Below are positions 1 through 11,894 of a DNA stretch of 64,000 bases, one piece after another. The stretch's first letter is position 1; every line of letters starts with the position of its first letter. The stretch comes from Megalobrama amblycephala (taxonomy: Eukaryota > Chordata > Actinopteri > Cypriniformes > Xenocyprididae). The position numbers and the translations under genes were made by a program. The notes beneath the pieces are model-generated. The model worked only from the letters and a program-made list of their open reading frames with translations. It did no database searches and was not told the DNA's origin. The DNA lies in contig NC_063061.1 of NCBI RefSeq assembly GCF_018812025.1, positions 29,576,585 to 29,640,584 on the forward strand, given 5' to 3'.

Positions 1-81
1 GTTTTTAAACATTATACCTTAAGCACATCAAATCCTTTCAAGCTTTACTGCCAGATCTGACTGTCTTTCTTCTACCCATAG

Positions 82-3000
82 GAAACCTTTGATGCAGGGC
101 TTCAGGCTTTCCAGCAGGAGGGCATCACCAACATCACAGCCCTGAAAGACCAGCTGTTGGCAGCCAAACACGTGCAGTCCAAGGCCATCGAGGCTCGTCA
201 TGCCACCCTGATGAAGCGCTGGAACCAGCTGCTGTCCAACTCAGCCGCCCGCAAGAAGAAGCTTTTGGAAGCCCAGGAGCACTTCAGAAAGGTGTGAAGA
301 ATGGAATTTTGCCTAAAGTGAGGAAATGAAATTCTGTTTTGCATGTCTTACTCCTGTTCTTATGTTCGCCACTCCATCCAGGTCGAGGATCTTTTCCTCA
401 CCTTTGCCAAGAAGGCCTCAGCCTTCAACAGCTGGTTTGAGAACGCTGAGGAAGATCTGACGGACCCTGTACGGTGCAACTCTCTGGAGGAGATTAGGGC
501 CCTGCGGGACGCCCATGACGCCTTCCGCTCCTCGCTCAGCTCCGCAGAGGCCGACTTCAGCCAGCTGGCAGAACTTGATCGCCAGATCAAGAGTTACCAA
601 GTGGTATCCAACCCATACACATGGTTTACCATGGAGGCTCTAGAGGAGACCTGGAGGAACCTTCAGAAGATAATCAAGGTGATGATGGGATCCTGAAGTA
701 TTTAACTTGACTTGCATAATATCTGAAGCAGAAAATGTGCTTTGTAAATTGTAATGTTGACATGCGTTTTCTGTAAAGCTGCTTTGAAATGATATGTATG
801 GGTGAAAAGCGTTATGAAAATAAATTTGAATTGAATTGGATAACTGGTTTAATTTGGCTTTGCTTTATAGGAGCGAGAGTTGGAGCTACAGAAGGAGCAG
901 AGGAGACAGGAAGAGAATGATAAACTCAGACAAGAGTTTGCCCAACATGCCAATGCCTTCCACCAATGGCTGCAGGAGACCAGGTACAGGGGACCAGCAT
1001 GCACTACTTATTGTTGCGTTCTCTTTCATTGTAGTAAAAGAATAGTTAGCATTGTAGTTAGCTGAGGATTAAACACACCGCATGCAACACATTTGATTCC
1101 AATGCATGATGTCACACACATCTGTTTGAATTTAATCAAGCTTTCCTGATCTCCATGTAAATTTCTTAGACAGCCATTTTCATGAAGTCATTGCCTGCTT
1201 TGCCATGTTGTCTGTTTGGGTGAAGATCTATCTTCACATGGTCACACAATTTAAACCCATCTGGGGTTGATATTGCTACAGCAGTGCTTTGCGCTAGTCA
1301 CATGTGCTTTCATGTGAGTGTTGAGAAGTGGCGTTAATGTCACCGCTCAATGTTTTAATGTTTCTTTCTCTCTCCCTCCCTTATTTGTCTCTCTTTCCCC
1401 ATTCCTTCGGCCTACTTGCTGCTACCTTGATGCTTGGAATCATTTCTCTAATCAGGACATACCTTCTGGATGGGTTAATATCACAATTTTTTTCTATTTT
1501 ACTATAGTATGTTTGTGTGTGAGTGTGTATGAATCGTTTAATGGCATTTACATATGTCAGCCAATGGATGTCTAGGGATAAAAACAATAAGATAGGCATT
1601 TGGGAGTTTCAGGTCAGAATAGACCGATAATTAATTTGGTTAGAACTAATACAAGGTGCCATCAAGAAGAATCGCACTTTACGTATATTTTGCATATTTT
1701 ACCGTATGTTTTGACTATATATTTCCAGATGTATTCCTTTCTGTTTTTTCACACTCTTTTTCCATTCCCTCTTCATCTCCCACCTCCCCCGTCTCTGAAT
1801 AGCATAGCCTATCGGAGGGTAATCCGTGTCTATCAGTATGAAGTCGATGATGATCTTTCTGGAAGGTCTTCTCCCTTTTTTCCTTCTCTGATTGGCCTCT
1901 TACCCCTCACCCCACACCTTTTGGGTTTTCTTCTCATGCACTTGAGTCTGATCCCCACTGTAAAGGCTCTGTGTGTGTGTTCAATCCCTTTTACTAACAT
2001 TCACTGCGATGAGGCTTTTTTTGAGATGAACCCTTCCAGCTTCTTAATCCAGCAAGCCTGGCTACATTCAGCACCAGTGTTGAGGAGTGTGAACACTTCA
2101 TCTCATTCTTTAAACTTTTTGTTTTTTCCTTGTTTCAGTTATTTACATTTTTTTTTCTTCATTTTGTGAAAAATGTTCATGCACCAGATTCAGGGTGGAA
2201 ACTGCAATGTGATTTCCATGATTGGAAAATTAGACATTTTCAATATCCTGATCTGAATTGAACAGCTGTGCATTAACATTTTTGTACTCTTATATGGCTA
2301 GTCAAGTAACTTTGAATCTTTGATTTTGCACATTTTGCAAGATCTGTACTTTAAACTAAAGCTAAGCAGTGGTACGAATATAGCAGTTTCTAACCCTGTT
2401 GACAGCAGCCCTAATCAAGCATGGTCTGGATTACCATGGATATAAGTTGGCTTTGTTAGCATGACTTTGATTATTGTAGTTGCATTCTGGGGGTGTCTTA
2501 TAGTTTGTACTCCATATCTACTACAAAACAATTGGTAAGTCCTATTGTCATGTACATGAAATTCAGGAAGATGACGGTTACAGAGGTTGTGCAAACCCAT
2601 TTAAACTAAATAGTATAGTCATATATAATAATTTCCAGAGAGTTAAAAAGGACTATTTTTATATGTTTAATGATAGTTGAGCTAATAACTAACCTAGTCT
2701 AGTGAAAGCCACTGTGGTTGGAGCTGCTCTTGTAAGGTGTAGACTGGCATGTGGAGTGAGTGAGATGTTTTTGGGTGGATGCATCATGTGCTCTCGGACT
2801 CCTGCTCCTGGTTTCATCGCTTTGTGTGTGGCTGGGCAGGTCCTGCATGGTGGAAGAATCTGGAACGCTAGAGTCGCAGCTAGAGGCCACTAAGGTGAGT
2901 TTGGGACCAGTGAATGGATAAATGGTGAAGCTGATCAGTTTTGAAATGACAAAATGAATCCGTTATTAAGGCTGATTTATACTTCAGCGTCGGACCTACG

Positions 3001-6000
3001 CCGAAGCCTCTGCGCCGTAGGCTATGCGTCTGTTTTCATTTATACTTCTGCGTCGTTGTCCGCGTCGACGTGCATGCAGACCACTAGTAGGCAGTGTCCG
3101 CGGTCATGTTGAGTATCAAAACAAAAGCCGAAGAAGAAGTAGCTCGTCATGTACGTTGTCAGAGAAGCTTACAAACAGAAGCGGCAAATAGGTAAAGACT
3201 TTTGTTGCAGTGTGACTGTACGTGTCTTCTGAAACTGTTTTTTCATTCATATGGAAGTTGAAAGTGCTCGCTCCTCTCCGATTGCTCCGCGCCAGTTTTT
3301 TGACCCGAGGGAGGGGTTCTAGCAGACCAATCACAGCGCTTGAGGTCCGCGTAGAATTGACGCGTTGTTACATTTTTGAAGAGGTGCACGTCAGGCTACG
3401 TCGTATGCTACGCACAGCCTACGCCGTACACTCGACGCAGAAGTATAAATCAGCCTTTGGAGTATTAAACAGTGTTGGGTAAGTTACTCAAAAAAAGTAA
3501 TCCACTACAAATTACTACATTAAAATTGTAATTTGATTACATTACTGATTACTGCATGTAAAAAGTAATCAGATTACTAATTACTTTACATTCAAGTTAC
3601 TTTGAAACCTACAAAAATACGCAACAAACTGAAACTCGTAGTTCTTTCTGTAATTTCATATTGACTGAAAAATATTACAGAAGTATGAAAACAGCAACTT
3701 GACTTAAAAATATTCGTTAATCATCTATAGGTAGCTTATTCACGTCATCTGTGAGTGTGAGATTCTAACAAACTAAAAATAACTTATAAATATATGAAAT
3801 ATAAATTAATAAATATATGAAATATTGTACACTTGTTAATGTTTATTTTTGTTTGCCGTTTTTTTATAGTATTTAATGATTATGAACACATATTAAGCAT
3901 GACAAACCATTCAATCGATTAAACTACAAAGCTGGCAAATATGTATGATTACAAAATAAAGTCATCAAGATTATTATTAATATTATTTTATAAAATAACA
4001 TGTAGGATAAAAGTAGGCCTAGTTTTATCACGTGTTGAGCCGTTTCTGTGACAGCTCCAGCTCTCCGACGCAGTTATAGTCTACATCAGCCTCCGAATTT
4101 AGTCACTTCATTTCGTTCACTCTTTGCAGATATAGTGCACTCAGATGACATACACTATATAGGGATTAGTGAATCGGAGAACGAGTGAGCGGTTTCGGAC
4201 ACAGCTTAAACATTCCTTGCTGTGTGTGTGGTATCTTAACTGTGTTTATGTTTGTATGTAACTGCATTAAAGACAGGAAAAAAATGCTGAAAACATTTAT
4301 AATAACATTTATAAAAAATAAAAAAAAAGTATTGTTCAGAAGTTACCTTCTCTCCCGATCCTGAACAAATCGCCTAAAAATCCAATCTAGCTTGTTTAGG
4401 AGGTTGGACCGCGCTCGTCTTGGGAGCGGGTATTCTCCTCCAAGCGTTCTCCGGTGATTCATAATGACGCATCCGCGCCAAACGTGATTTCTTTAGAAAT
4501 GCACTTTACCTATTTTTTTTTTTTTTTTTCTTGTAACGCAAGTAACGTAATTTTATTGACATCAGTAACTGTAATCAAATTACATAAATTTAAAATGTAA
4601 TGCGTTACACTACTGCGTTATCAGAAAAAGTCATTAGACTACAGTAACGTGTTACTATGTAACGCGTTATACCCAACTCTGGTATTAAATCATGCTCACT
4701 ACTGTTCAAATGTTTTGGGTTGGTAAGATTTTCTTCAGTGTTTCATTCTCACCAAGGTTGCATTTATTTGATCAAGAAAACATTAAAAACCAAAGCTGAA
4801 TTTTTGGCAGTCTTCAGTGTCACATGATCCTTTATAAAATGCTGATTTGCTGCTCAAGAAACTTCTTATCATTTTTGAAAACAGTTGTGCTGCTTAATAT
4901 TTTGTGTGGAAACCGTGATACATTTTTTTTTCAGGATTCTTTAAATAGAAGGTTCGAAAGAACAATATTTATTTGAAAAAAAAAAAAAAACTTTTGTAAC
5001 ATTATAAATGTTTCTTTTGATCAATTTATTGCATCCTTGCTGAATAAAATATTAATTTCTTTAAGAAAATCTTGCTGACACCAAATTTTTGAATGGTAGT
5101 GTGTATTATATTGAATAAATTCTTTTGTTATTTAAGAAAAAAAAAAGTTTCATGTACGAAATTATGAACCAGTCCTGGTCGTGCAAAAAGTCATGAAAAT
5201 TGATTAAATCTTAAAGTGTTAGTTCACCCAAAAATGAAATTTCTGTCATTAATGTGTTCCAAAAATGAACAGGTGTCCTACAGGTGTGGAATGACATGAG
5301 GGTAAGTAATGACAGAAATTTCATTTTTGGGTGAACTAACCCTTTAAGTTGTGGAAATTTCCATAGTGAATTAAAAAAAAAAACTTGATATAAGTATGTA
5401 TATTTTAATATTCAGGGTTTCAACAATCCTGGAAAAAAGGTCTATAATCTGTATAATTTTATTTTTCTTTAGCTAGAAGTTACATTAAAAAGCTTGCATA
5501 AACCTCAAACATGAGTAACAGATAAATGGACACAATGAATTGTCAAATGCTCTGTTCTAAATGTCTTTTCCCTCTGGGTTTCTCTGCAGCGCAAGCACCA
5601 GGAGATTCGTGCCATGCGTAGTCAGCTGAAGAAGATCGAGGATCTGGGAGCAGCCATGGAGGAGGCGCTAATCCTGGACAACAAATACACAGAACACAGC
5701 ACCGTGGGTCTGGCCCAACAGTGGGACCAACTCGACCAGCTGGGCATGAGGATGCAACACAACCTGGAACAACAGATCCAAGCCAGGTGACACCTCACAA
5801 TGACATATTATTATATTTTTATGATTTTCTGTAGATTAGCTATTAAAACGGAACAAACTTGTTGAACATTGTGATTGGATCAATTTACCCTGACTGACTC
5901 GTTCTTGCAATTCTTTTCTAGAAACACTACAGGAGTAACAGAGGAGGCCCTGAAGGAGTTCAGCATGATGTTCAAGTGAGTTTTCCACTTTCATAAAAAA

Positions 6001-6677
6001 CATTACAATGCTAAACTTTACTGTTCTTGAAAATGTAATGGAAGTCTTTGTTTCTCAGGCACTTCGACAAAGAAAAATCTGGACGTCTAAACCATCAGGA
6101 GTTCAAGTCTTGCCTGCGGTCTCTGGGCTACGACCTGCCCATGGTTGAAGAAGGAGAACCAGACCCAGAGTTTGAGTCCATCCTGGACATAGTGGATCCA
6201 AACAGGTGAGAAACATCTTCTATGGATGTGCTAAATACTGTGTTATTTCTGTTGATGTGCTAACATCAGTTTTGTTTTATTCAGGGATGGAAACGTGTCC
6301 TTGCAGGAGTACATGGCCTTCATGATCAGCCGAGAAACAGAGAATGTGAAATCAAGCGAGGAGATCGAGAGCGCTTTCCGTGCTCTCAGCGCCGAGAACA
6401 AACCTTACGTCACCAAGGAAGAACTCTACCAGGTACAAAATAACAAACCCGTGTTATTTACAACTGGTATTGGATCAGTACCAAAAGTTTGGCCTCGGTT
6501 TCATGTTTGGTTTTAGAAAGATGATCTTAATGACCCTCTATGTGTTTACAGAACCTGACGAAGGAACAGGCAGACTACTGCATTTCCCATATGAAGCCCT
6601 ACCTGGACAGCAAGGGCCGCGAGATCCCGTCAGCATTCGACTTTGTGGAATTCACCCGCTCGCTTTTCGTCAACTGA
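82..6677 (+). CDS. sptan1: Alpha-II spectrin (non-erythrocytic spectrin alpha chain), C-terminal part
   Basis: Structural protein of the submembrane actin-spectrin skeleton. The gene enters from the left edge. Exons with GT/AG borders and continuous phase: 82-291, 382-678, 871-983, 1456-1473 (or 1803-1865), 2840-2894, 5590-5786, 5922-5975, 6059-6205, 6285-6432 and 6552-6677, giving 454 codons in the window with the 18-bp exon. The translation reads through the last spectrin repeats ([30 protein letters not shown] segments) into the calmodulin-like C-terminus. EF-hand loop 1 starts [12 protein letters not shown] and loop 2 starts [12 protein letters not shown]. The protein ends EFTRSLFVN then TGA, the usual alpha-spectrin terminus. 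Near-identity to the remembered vertebrate SPTAN1 sequence makes this assignment very secure. The N-terminal ~80% of the protein, including the SH3 domain, lies outside the window. Confidence 0.97.
1456..1473 (+). CDS. sptan1: sptan1 18-bp microexon (TYLLDG)
   Basis: The acceptor ctctaatcag precedes it and the donor gttaat follows. Its first G completes the AG left by exon 871-983 and its last GG joins the G of exon 2840, giving ...ETR-TYLLDG-SCMVEES. This is the form I remember for the common vertebrate alpha-II spectrin. It is too short for ORF scanning; the call rests on splice sites plus phase. Confidence 0.85.
1803..1865 (+). CDS. sptan1: sptan1 63-bp alternative exon
   Basis: A pyrimidine-rich acceptor (ending ctgaatag) and a gt donor at 1866 flank 63 bp with the same phase as the 18-bp exon 329 bp upstream. 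It encodes [14 protein letters not shown] then DDDLSG and rejoins exon 2840 as R-SCMVEES. Because both exons are multiples of three in the same phase, either one, both or neither keeps the frame. I recall mammalian SPTAN1 transcripts with a very similar [10 protein letters not shown] insert in place of TYLLDG, so this is probably a conserved, mutually exclusive or tissue-specific choice. Confidence 0.8.
2968..3457. mobile_element. MITE with ~18-bp terminal inverted repeats
   Basis: The left end aaggctgatttatacttc is matched by the inverse gaagtataaatcagcctt on the right. The inner arms also pair (ctacgccgaagcctctgcgccgtagg against the cagcctacgccgtac region). It is about 490 bp with no coding potential, in a sptan1 intron. 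A non-autonomous DNA transposon; the superfamily cannot be assigned. Confidence 0.7.
3470..4681. mobile_element. Non-autonomous hAT-like transposon with 8-bp target duplication
   Basis: The ends CAGTGTTGGGTA and (inverted) CAGAGTTGGGTA match, and the 8-bp direct repeat gtattaaa flanks them at 3462-3469 and 4682-4689. CAGNG ends plus an 8-bp duplication are the hAT signature. The 1.2-kb interior is AT-rich with no transposase. The left half repeats the AGTAATCAGATTAC theme seen inverted on the right. Confidence 0.8.
4695..5102 (+). mobile_element. Dispersed inverted-repeat element (ATGATCC family), copy 1
   Basis: The left end ctgttcaaatgttttgggttgg pairs imperfectly with the right end ccaaatttttgaatggtag. 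The interior carries the core gtgtcacatgatcctt followed by tgaaaacagttgtgctgctt. The same core recurs at about 16.9, 35.3, 50.3, 54.0, 55.3, 57.5 and 60.7 kb, so this is a high-copy family. Confidence 0.7.
5211..5347. mobile_element. Short hairpin MITE (TTAA-AGKGTTAGTTCACCC family)
   Basis: Left arm gttagttcacccaaaaatga and right arm tcatttttgggtgaactaac are perfect inverses around a short loop. TTAA borders lie at both edges. This is the minimal version of the larger elements at 20.5, 39.1, 45.8 and 57.7 kb. Confidence 0.75.
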
Positions 6678-6980
6678 TTCCCCGCCCCCGCCTGCCAGTG
6701 ACCAATCGGGATGCGTTTTCCCCCCTCACAACACAAGGCCAAACTGCATGGATCTGAAATGAAAATTCTCTATAGCATCCAGTATAGCAATATCTGTATC
6801 TTGCCATCACTCTTAACCCTGCATATTTATCTGACACTTCCTCTTGCTTCACTGAGTATAGTGTAGTGGATCTGTCTGCATTTTATTGTGATTGTTTTAG
6901 CTGTTAAGTGCTTTGCTTTGTTTAACAAACCTATAGAGAGAATATGCTGTAACATCACCCACAAGACTGCAGTGTGCTTA

Positions 6981-6986
6981 AATAAA
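6981..6986 (+). terminator. sptan1: sptan1 poly(A) signal
   Basis: A canonical AATAAA lies about 300 bp after the sptan1 stop, so the 3' UTR is short (about 6678 to 7000-7010). It is the only AATAAA in this short UTR. Confidence 0.75.
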
Positions 6987-7024
6987 CGCTACTGGTTATA
7001 ACTGGAAAGCGTTGTCAGCGTGGT

Positions 7025-7030
7025 TTTATT
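7025..7030 (-). terminator. dync2i2: dync2i2 poly(A) signal
   Basis: TTTATT on the plus strand reads AATAAA on the minus strand, about 100 bp downstream of the dync2i2 stop (7129-7131). It faces the sptan1 signal 38 bp away, so the two transcripts converge and their 3' ends abut or overlap. Confidence 0.6.
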
Positions 7031-7128
7031 TGGAGTAGAAGCATAAATACATGTTTCAACATGAAATGCATATATACAAGTTACAATACATGTGTTTTAA
7101 GGGGGGAAAAAATAATTCTTGAGTGGTC

Positions 7129-10100
7129 TCAGTCCGTCACCTCATTGGCCAGCTGTTCCAGTATTGCAGTCTCCTTTGCACCTTGTTCTGTTAATTCCGC
7201 ACTGAGCTGCCAGATGTTGACGCTACCATCTGCATTGCCCACTGCCATCAGATTTGTGTGTTTGGGATTGAACTCCAGGCAATAAGCTGGCTGACCTCCT
7301 GTGTTCTGGTCAATTGTGGCGGTTGGCCTTAAAGACCTTCTACCCAAATCAAACATTTGGATCAAACCTGCCAGAGTTCAAATTAAATTTGAAATTATTA
7401 GACATTGTTGTTATATAAACACAAATTCAAGACCATGCTTTAATTTCACTAAAACTGCAAAAGAGAAATTTGTTTTCACAAATATGTGTACGGTCAATGA
7501 CGTGCATATTTTTGACCAAGTGCTTTATTTCCTTTTAAAATAATTTGATAAATTCATGACATATGTTTTATAGAATAAAGTTATATTTATATAATACATA
7601 TTTTATGTTTTGTTATCTTAAACCCCCAAAATGTCAGGTGGTGCAACTGTCTGAACAGATGAGAAAACTATTTAAATGTTGTCTTATAATAATAACTAAA
7701 TACTATGGCATCATTTTAGGTTTGAATCCTTTCATATAAACAAATTTTATGAATATCAGTAGTTTTAAAGCTGTTGAGATAATTGAAAAACTTTTGTCCA
7801 GCAATTTGGACATTTGAGAATGTCAGGGTGGCACAACTGCAAACATAGCTCTTTTATTATGAATTGACAAGGTAAAAACTATAAAAATACTGATAATTTC
7901 AAGTATGTGTAGACTGGTTCACTTTCACTTTCCATGTCAGGTGGTATATACATATACACCTATTTTGGTTGTACCGCCTGACAAAAAAAAATGAAAATGA
8001 ATTTAAACACTTTGAAATTTTATTTAACAACTGAAACTTAAACACACTGTTCATGACTCAGAAATATGCATTATATCATTTTTGAAAAAGGTTTTTAAGA
8101 AACAACTTTTTTAAAGCCTCATTTGTCAATGTCCCATGTATGTATATATATGTGTGTGTGTACAAACATCTCACCTTGTCCTGTGACTGCAGCAAAGACT
8201 AGAGGGCGTGTAGGTGACCACCTCACCCAAAACACATACGAATCGGACACACGTAGAGACAGCAGGGGGCGTGGCTGAAGCACACTGTGCAGATGAGCTA
8301 AACCATCTGTCCCGACACTTACAAACAGATTCCTAAAGTCAGAAACACCAAGAGATGTTACAATTACTGCCAATTAGCCTTAAAGTGGATATTACACAAT
8401 GTAGAAAACATACAGTAGGGAAAAATAGCACAAAGCTCACCTGTGGAAGGGTGAGAAGTGGACTGAGTGTATAGGGCCCCCTCGTGGAGAGAAAGAGAAT
8501 TGCATTGGGGCACGCAGTGTCACGCTCTCACCATCAGGGGGCACTGCTGCTACGGTCTCACTGCTGAAGGAGCATTTGAGCACAAGGCCTCCTTCTGAGC
8601 CAACCAAGAATGTGTCCAGGTCCCATGGGGAAAGTGCAACAGAGGTTACTCCTATAGTGGTGCTACCTCGGGTCTTCAGGGAGAAAAACAAGAGTATTGT
8701 GTTATTACGGTGAATTGCACAGAAATATGTCAAGGTCATATTTCATCCTAAAATCTAACAATTATATTATTACATTTTTTTTTTTTAAATGCATGACGAT
8801 CAGCATTTTTTATGATTTAGCTAGGATTCATACATACTGAATCAGTTTGCCAAGACCATATTATGACACCCACCTTGCTTGCTGCTCCACTCTGAGGCAT
8901 TTGCTGTGGGACAAGGGCATATCCAGAACTCAAGGTGAGCTTGGCTTCGGCTCCATCAATAGTCCACAACAGAACTCTTCCTCCTGAACCGGCGCTCAGT
9001 ACAACAAATTCCCCTCGGCGAGCTCCTGGGACCCAGTTTACCTGTTTACACACAGAAATACTGTGCTTCTATATATCACTGAATGCTTATTCATCATGCC
9101 TCAGTCATAAACGTTTCATACCTGATAAACTGGTTCACGGTGGGTATCTGCAGACATTCCTGTATGAGCCAAAATGAGGTCCTGTGAGCGGCTCGTGTCC
9201 CAGACCACCACCTCTCCACTGTACAGCCCGCCTAATGCCACAATAAAGAGGAATGGGAATTATCTTGATGAAATGAGCCATTAAAAGGTATTTGTCCTGA
9301 GGCTTTATGTTTTTACACTTAGGACAAGAACGTTATTACAATTTCCGGGTTTATGTATACAATAACCTATTTCCTTTGTGCATCGCTACTATTTTACTAT
9401 AAAGAAAAGGAGAGTATGTATGCGTGTGAATGAATAAAAATCTATTTGCTCAAAATTTAACATAAAAAAAATATTGCTGTGTGCACAATAGTTTCTTGTG
9501 CATGTGAAAACCTGTATTTTTTTTGTTTTTGCAAAGATCCATAGATTTGCACTTTAAGGGAGAAATAAATCTTAAAAGCATTTTTTTTAAATGTGTGTCA
9601 TACCAGCAACTACAGACGGTCTCACAGGATGGAAGCACAAACACATGATGGGAGTGGCCACATCGATGATCACATCCGGCCGCACTGGGTTCAGGTTCTG
9701 CCGGTCTAGGTTCCACGTGCACACATAAGCTTTCTCATTGCTCCAATCGCCATCATCCACACTAACCCCAGAAATACATCATTAAAACTGCTTTTATGAA
9801 CACTGCAGGTGGTTTTATGTTTTTGTATGGTGAAAGGACTGTTACCGGCCAAATCCACAGGCTATGACCGAGCCAGTGCAGTTCCAGGACACACTGGTGA
9901 CTTGCAGACCTCTTTCCTGAGCAACAGCATGCTGAAGGCGGTACATGCAGGACACCTGTGCAAGAAATCACCAGAAAGACATAAACTGTAATATAATTAA
10001 AGGTGCCCTAGAACGTTCTTTCACAAGATGTAATATAAGTCTAAGGTGTCGCCTGAATGTGTCTGTGATTTTTCAGCTCAAAATACCCCCTAGATTTTTT

Positions 10101-11556
10101 TAAATAAATTTTTTAACTGCCTATTTTTGGGGCATCATTAATTATGCACCGATTTAGGCTGCGGCCCCTTTAAATCTTGTGCTCCCTGACATTTAGAAAG
10201 ACAATTTACAAATATCACTAAAAATATCATGTTATCATGGATCATGTCAGTTATTATTGCTCCATCTGCCATTTTTTGCTATTGTCCTTGCTTGCTTACC
10301 TAGTCTGATGATTCAGCTGTGCACAGATCCAGACGTTAATACTGGCTGCCCTTGTCTAATGCCTTGAACATGAGCTGGTATATGCAAATATTGGGGGCGT
10401 ACATATTAATGAGCCCGACTGTTACGTAACAGTCAGTGTTATGTTGAGATTCGCCTGTTCTTCGGAGGTCTTTTAAACAAATGAGATTTACACAAGGAGG
10501 AGGAAGCAATGGAGTTTGAAACTCAATGTATGTCTTTTCCAAAATTATGGAAGCTTGTTTTCGCCAAAGAATTAAACATTTTTTAAGATAATTGTGACTT
10601 TTTATAAACAATTGTGCCTTTTTGATAAACAATTATTATCTTATAATTTTTAAAAGATATTTAATTTTTCAATTGCGAGTTATGATGTCAGAATTGCAAG
10701 ATTTGACTTTTGCCATTTTGTAGCGAGAAAAAAAGTCAGAATTGCCTTTTTTTTAATTAAGATGTGGAAACAAGCTTCCATAAAAAATAAAAAAGGTCAT
10801 TTCGACTTTCCAACTATTTTTTTTTCTGTTTTTTTTTTTTATTTTTGAGTTCATAACTTTTTTTTCCTCTCAAAATTACAAATTTATGTCTTGCAATTCT
10901 GACTTTATAACTCGCAATTGCTTTTGTATGAAATAAACTAAGAATTGTGAGGGGAAAAAGTCAGAATTGTGAGCTATAAACAACTAAGGGAAAAAAATAA
11001 TATTGTGAGATAAAAAGTTGCAATTACCTTTTTTATTTTTGATTCTGTGGTGGAAACAAGCTTCCATAATTTACTATATAATACCATTTATTCCATTATT
11101 AATGCTATTTTGCATTCAAGGATCTCACCGACTCATTCTGATCCTCCCAGTTCACTTCAAATCCATCAAAAGCATGACTCTTGGAGTTTTTCACCAGCTC
11201 TCTGATAACCACATCTTCAACTCTACGCAAGAAGTCCACCAAACCAGGAAAGTCAGAAATGTCTCGATCTAGAGAGAGTGTTTGGCTGATCTGGTCTTGT
11301 GTCTGGGTGCTGTTTTCCAACACATCTTTGGCTTGTGTTTCAGCCTCTGCTGTGTGAACTGGACGAGTTTGACAGCTTCTCTGTACAGGAATAAAACAAA
11401 CACGATAGATACATCACAAAAAAGGACTGATATTTCATCAAGCGCATGAATATTGCGCTTATAAACCTGTTAACTTACTGATTCTTGTGTTTGCTGATGT
11501 GACTTTCTCCATGTCGATTCAGCACCAATTAACTCAAGCGTTTCATCCGTAAACAT
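7129..11556 (-). CDS. dync2i2: Dynein-2 intermediate chain 2 (WDR34)
   Basis: WD40 intermediate chain of cytoplasmic dynein-2, which drives retrograde intraflagellar transport in cilia. Exons on the minus strand: 11556-11479 (ATG at 11556), 11380-11129, 9955-9846, 9761-9604, 9231-9122, 9041-8874, 8673-8441, 8332-8175 and 7367-7129. All junctions are GT/AG and in phase: 501 codons plus stop, against about 536 in human. The first ~110 residues are non-WD: a TQT-type motif (STQTQD, residues 50-55), then a helix-prone segment (residues ~67-95) where human WDR34 binds light chains. The rest is a beta-propeller with blades such as [57 protein letters not shown] and [15 protein letters not shown]. 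The location beside sptan1 and set matches mammals. Intron 2 (9956-11128) and the last intron hold repeats. Confidence 0.95.
7368..8174 (-). other. dync2i2 last intron, AT-rich
   Basis: This AT-rich intron has no coding signal. The motif gtcaggtggtgcaact recurs in loose form at about 7635, 7822 and 7937, with an inverted relative (ggttgtaccgcctgac) near 7968. This suggests a decayed inverted-repeat element; the edges cannot be defined. Confidence 0.4.
9997..10541 (+). mobile_element. TTAA-AGGTGCCCTAGAA MITE, truncated copy
   Basis: It begins ttaaaggtgccctagaac and shares its body (agatgtaatataagtctaag, gttacgtaacagtc, gttcttcggaggtcttttaa) with copies at 30162-31112 and, inverted, 53051-53983. 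The distal terminus is missing where a second repeat begins at 10542. In dync2i2 intron 2. Confidence 0.7.
10542..11072. mobile_element. Foldback element with tatggaagcttgttt ends
   Basis: attatggaagcttgttt at the left is inverted as aaacaagcttccataattt at the right. A further internal aaacaagcttccata lies near 10770. The body repeats motifs like aaagtcagaattg and (inverted) gcaattctgacttt, so it is a self-complementary, AT-rich foldback. Confidence 0.55.
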
Positions 11557-11894
11557 GTTCAAACTTTGCCAGCAAGCGAGAATAAACTATGTTTTATCTT
11601 TACCATCAAGACAAAAAGTGTGTATTTATATCGCTACAAATTGCTTAGTCTCAATTACACGTCAGAGTTAGCAGGGAGCTAGCGAATATTTGTATATCAA
11701 GCAAGCTGGTTTTTCATTATATTTAAGAGACTGTTTATGTTCGACGAATCAAAATCTGCTTCTATGATGGGGAAAAACAGCAGCATCGCTAATTTTGAAC
11801 GATATTTTATTGTATTTTGCTTTTGCACAGCGCAGTTCTTTCCTCCATGATTATCCTGGATGTGACATCGGTAACTGCGCTGCCATGGCTACCC

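Noticed and set aside
1600..2169. A 189-residue plus-strand ORF
   Set aside because: Only 63 bp of it (1803-1865) has splice sites and spectrin similarity; the rest is pyrimidine-rich intron.
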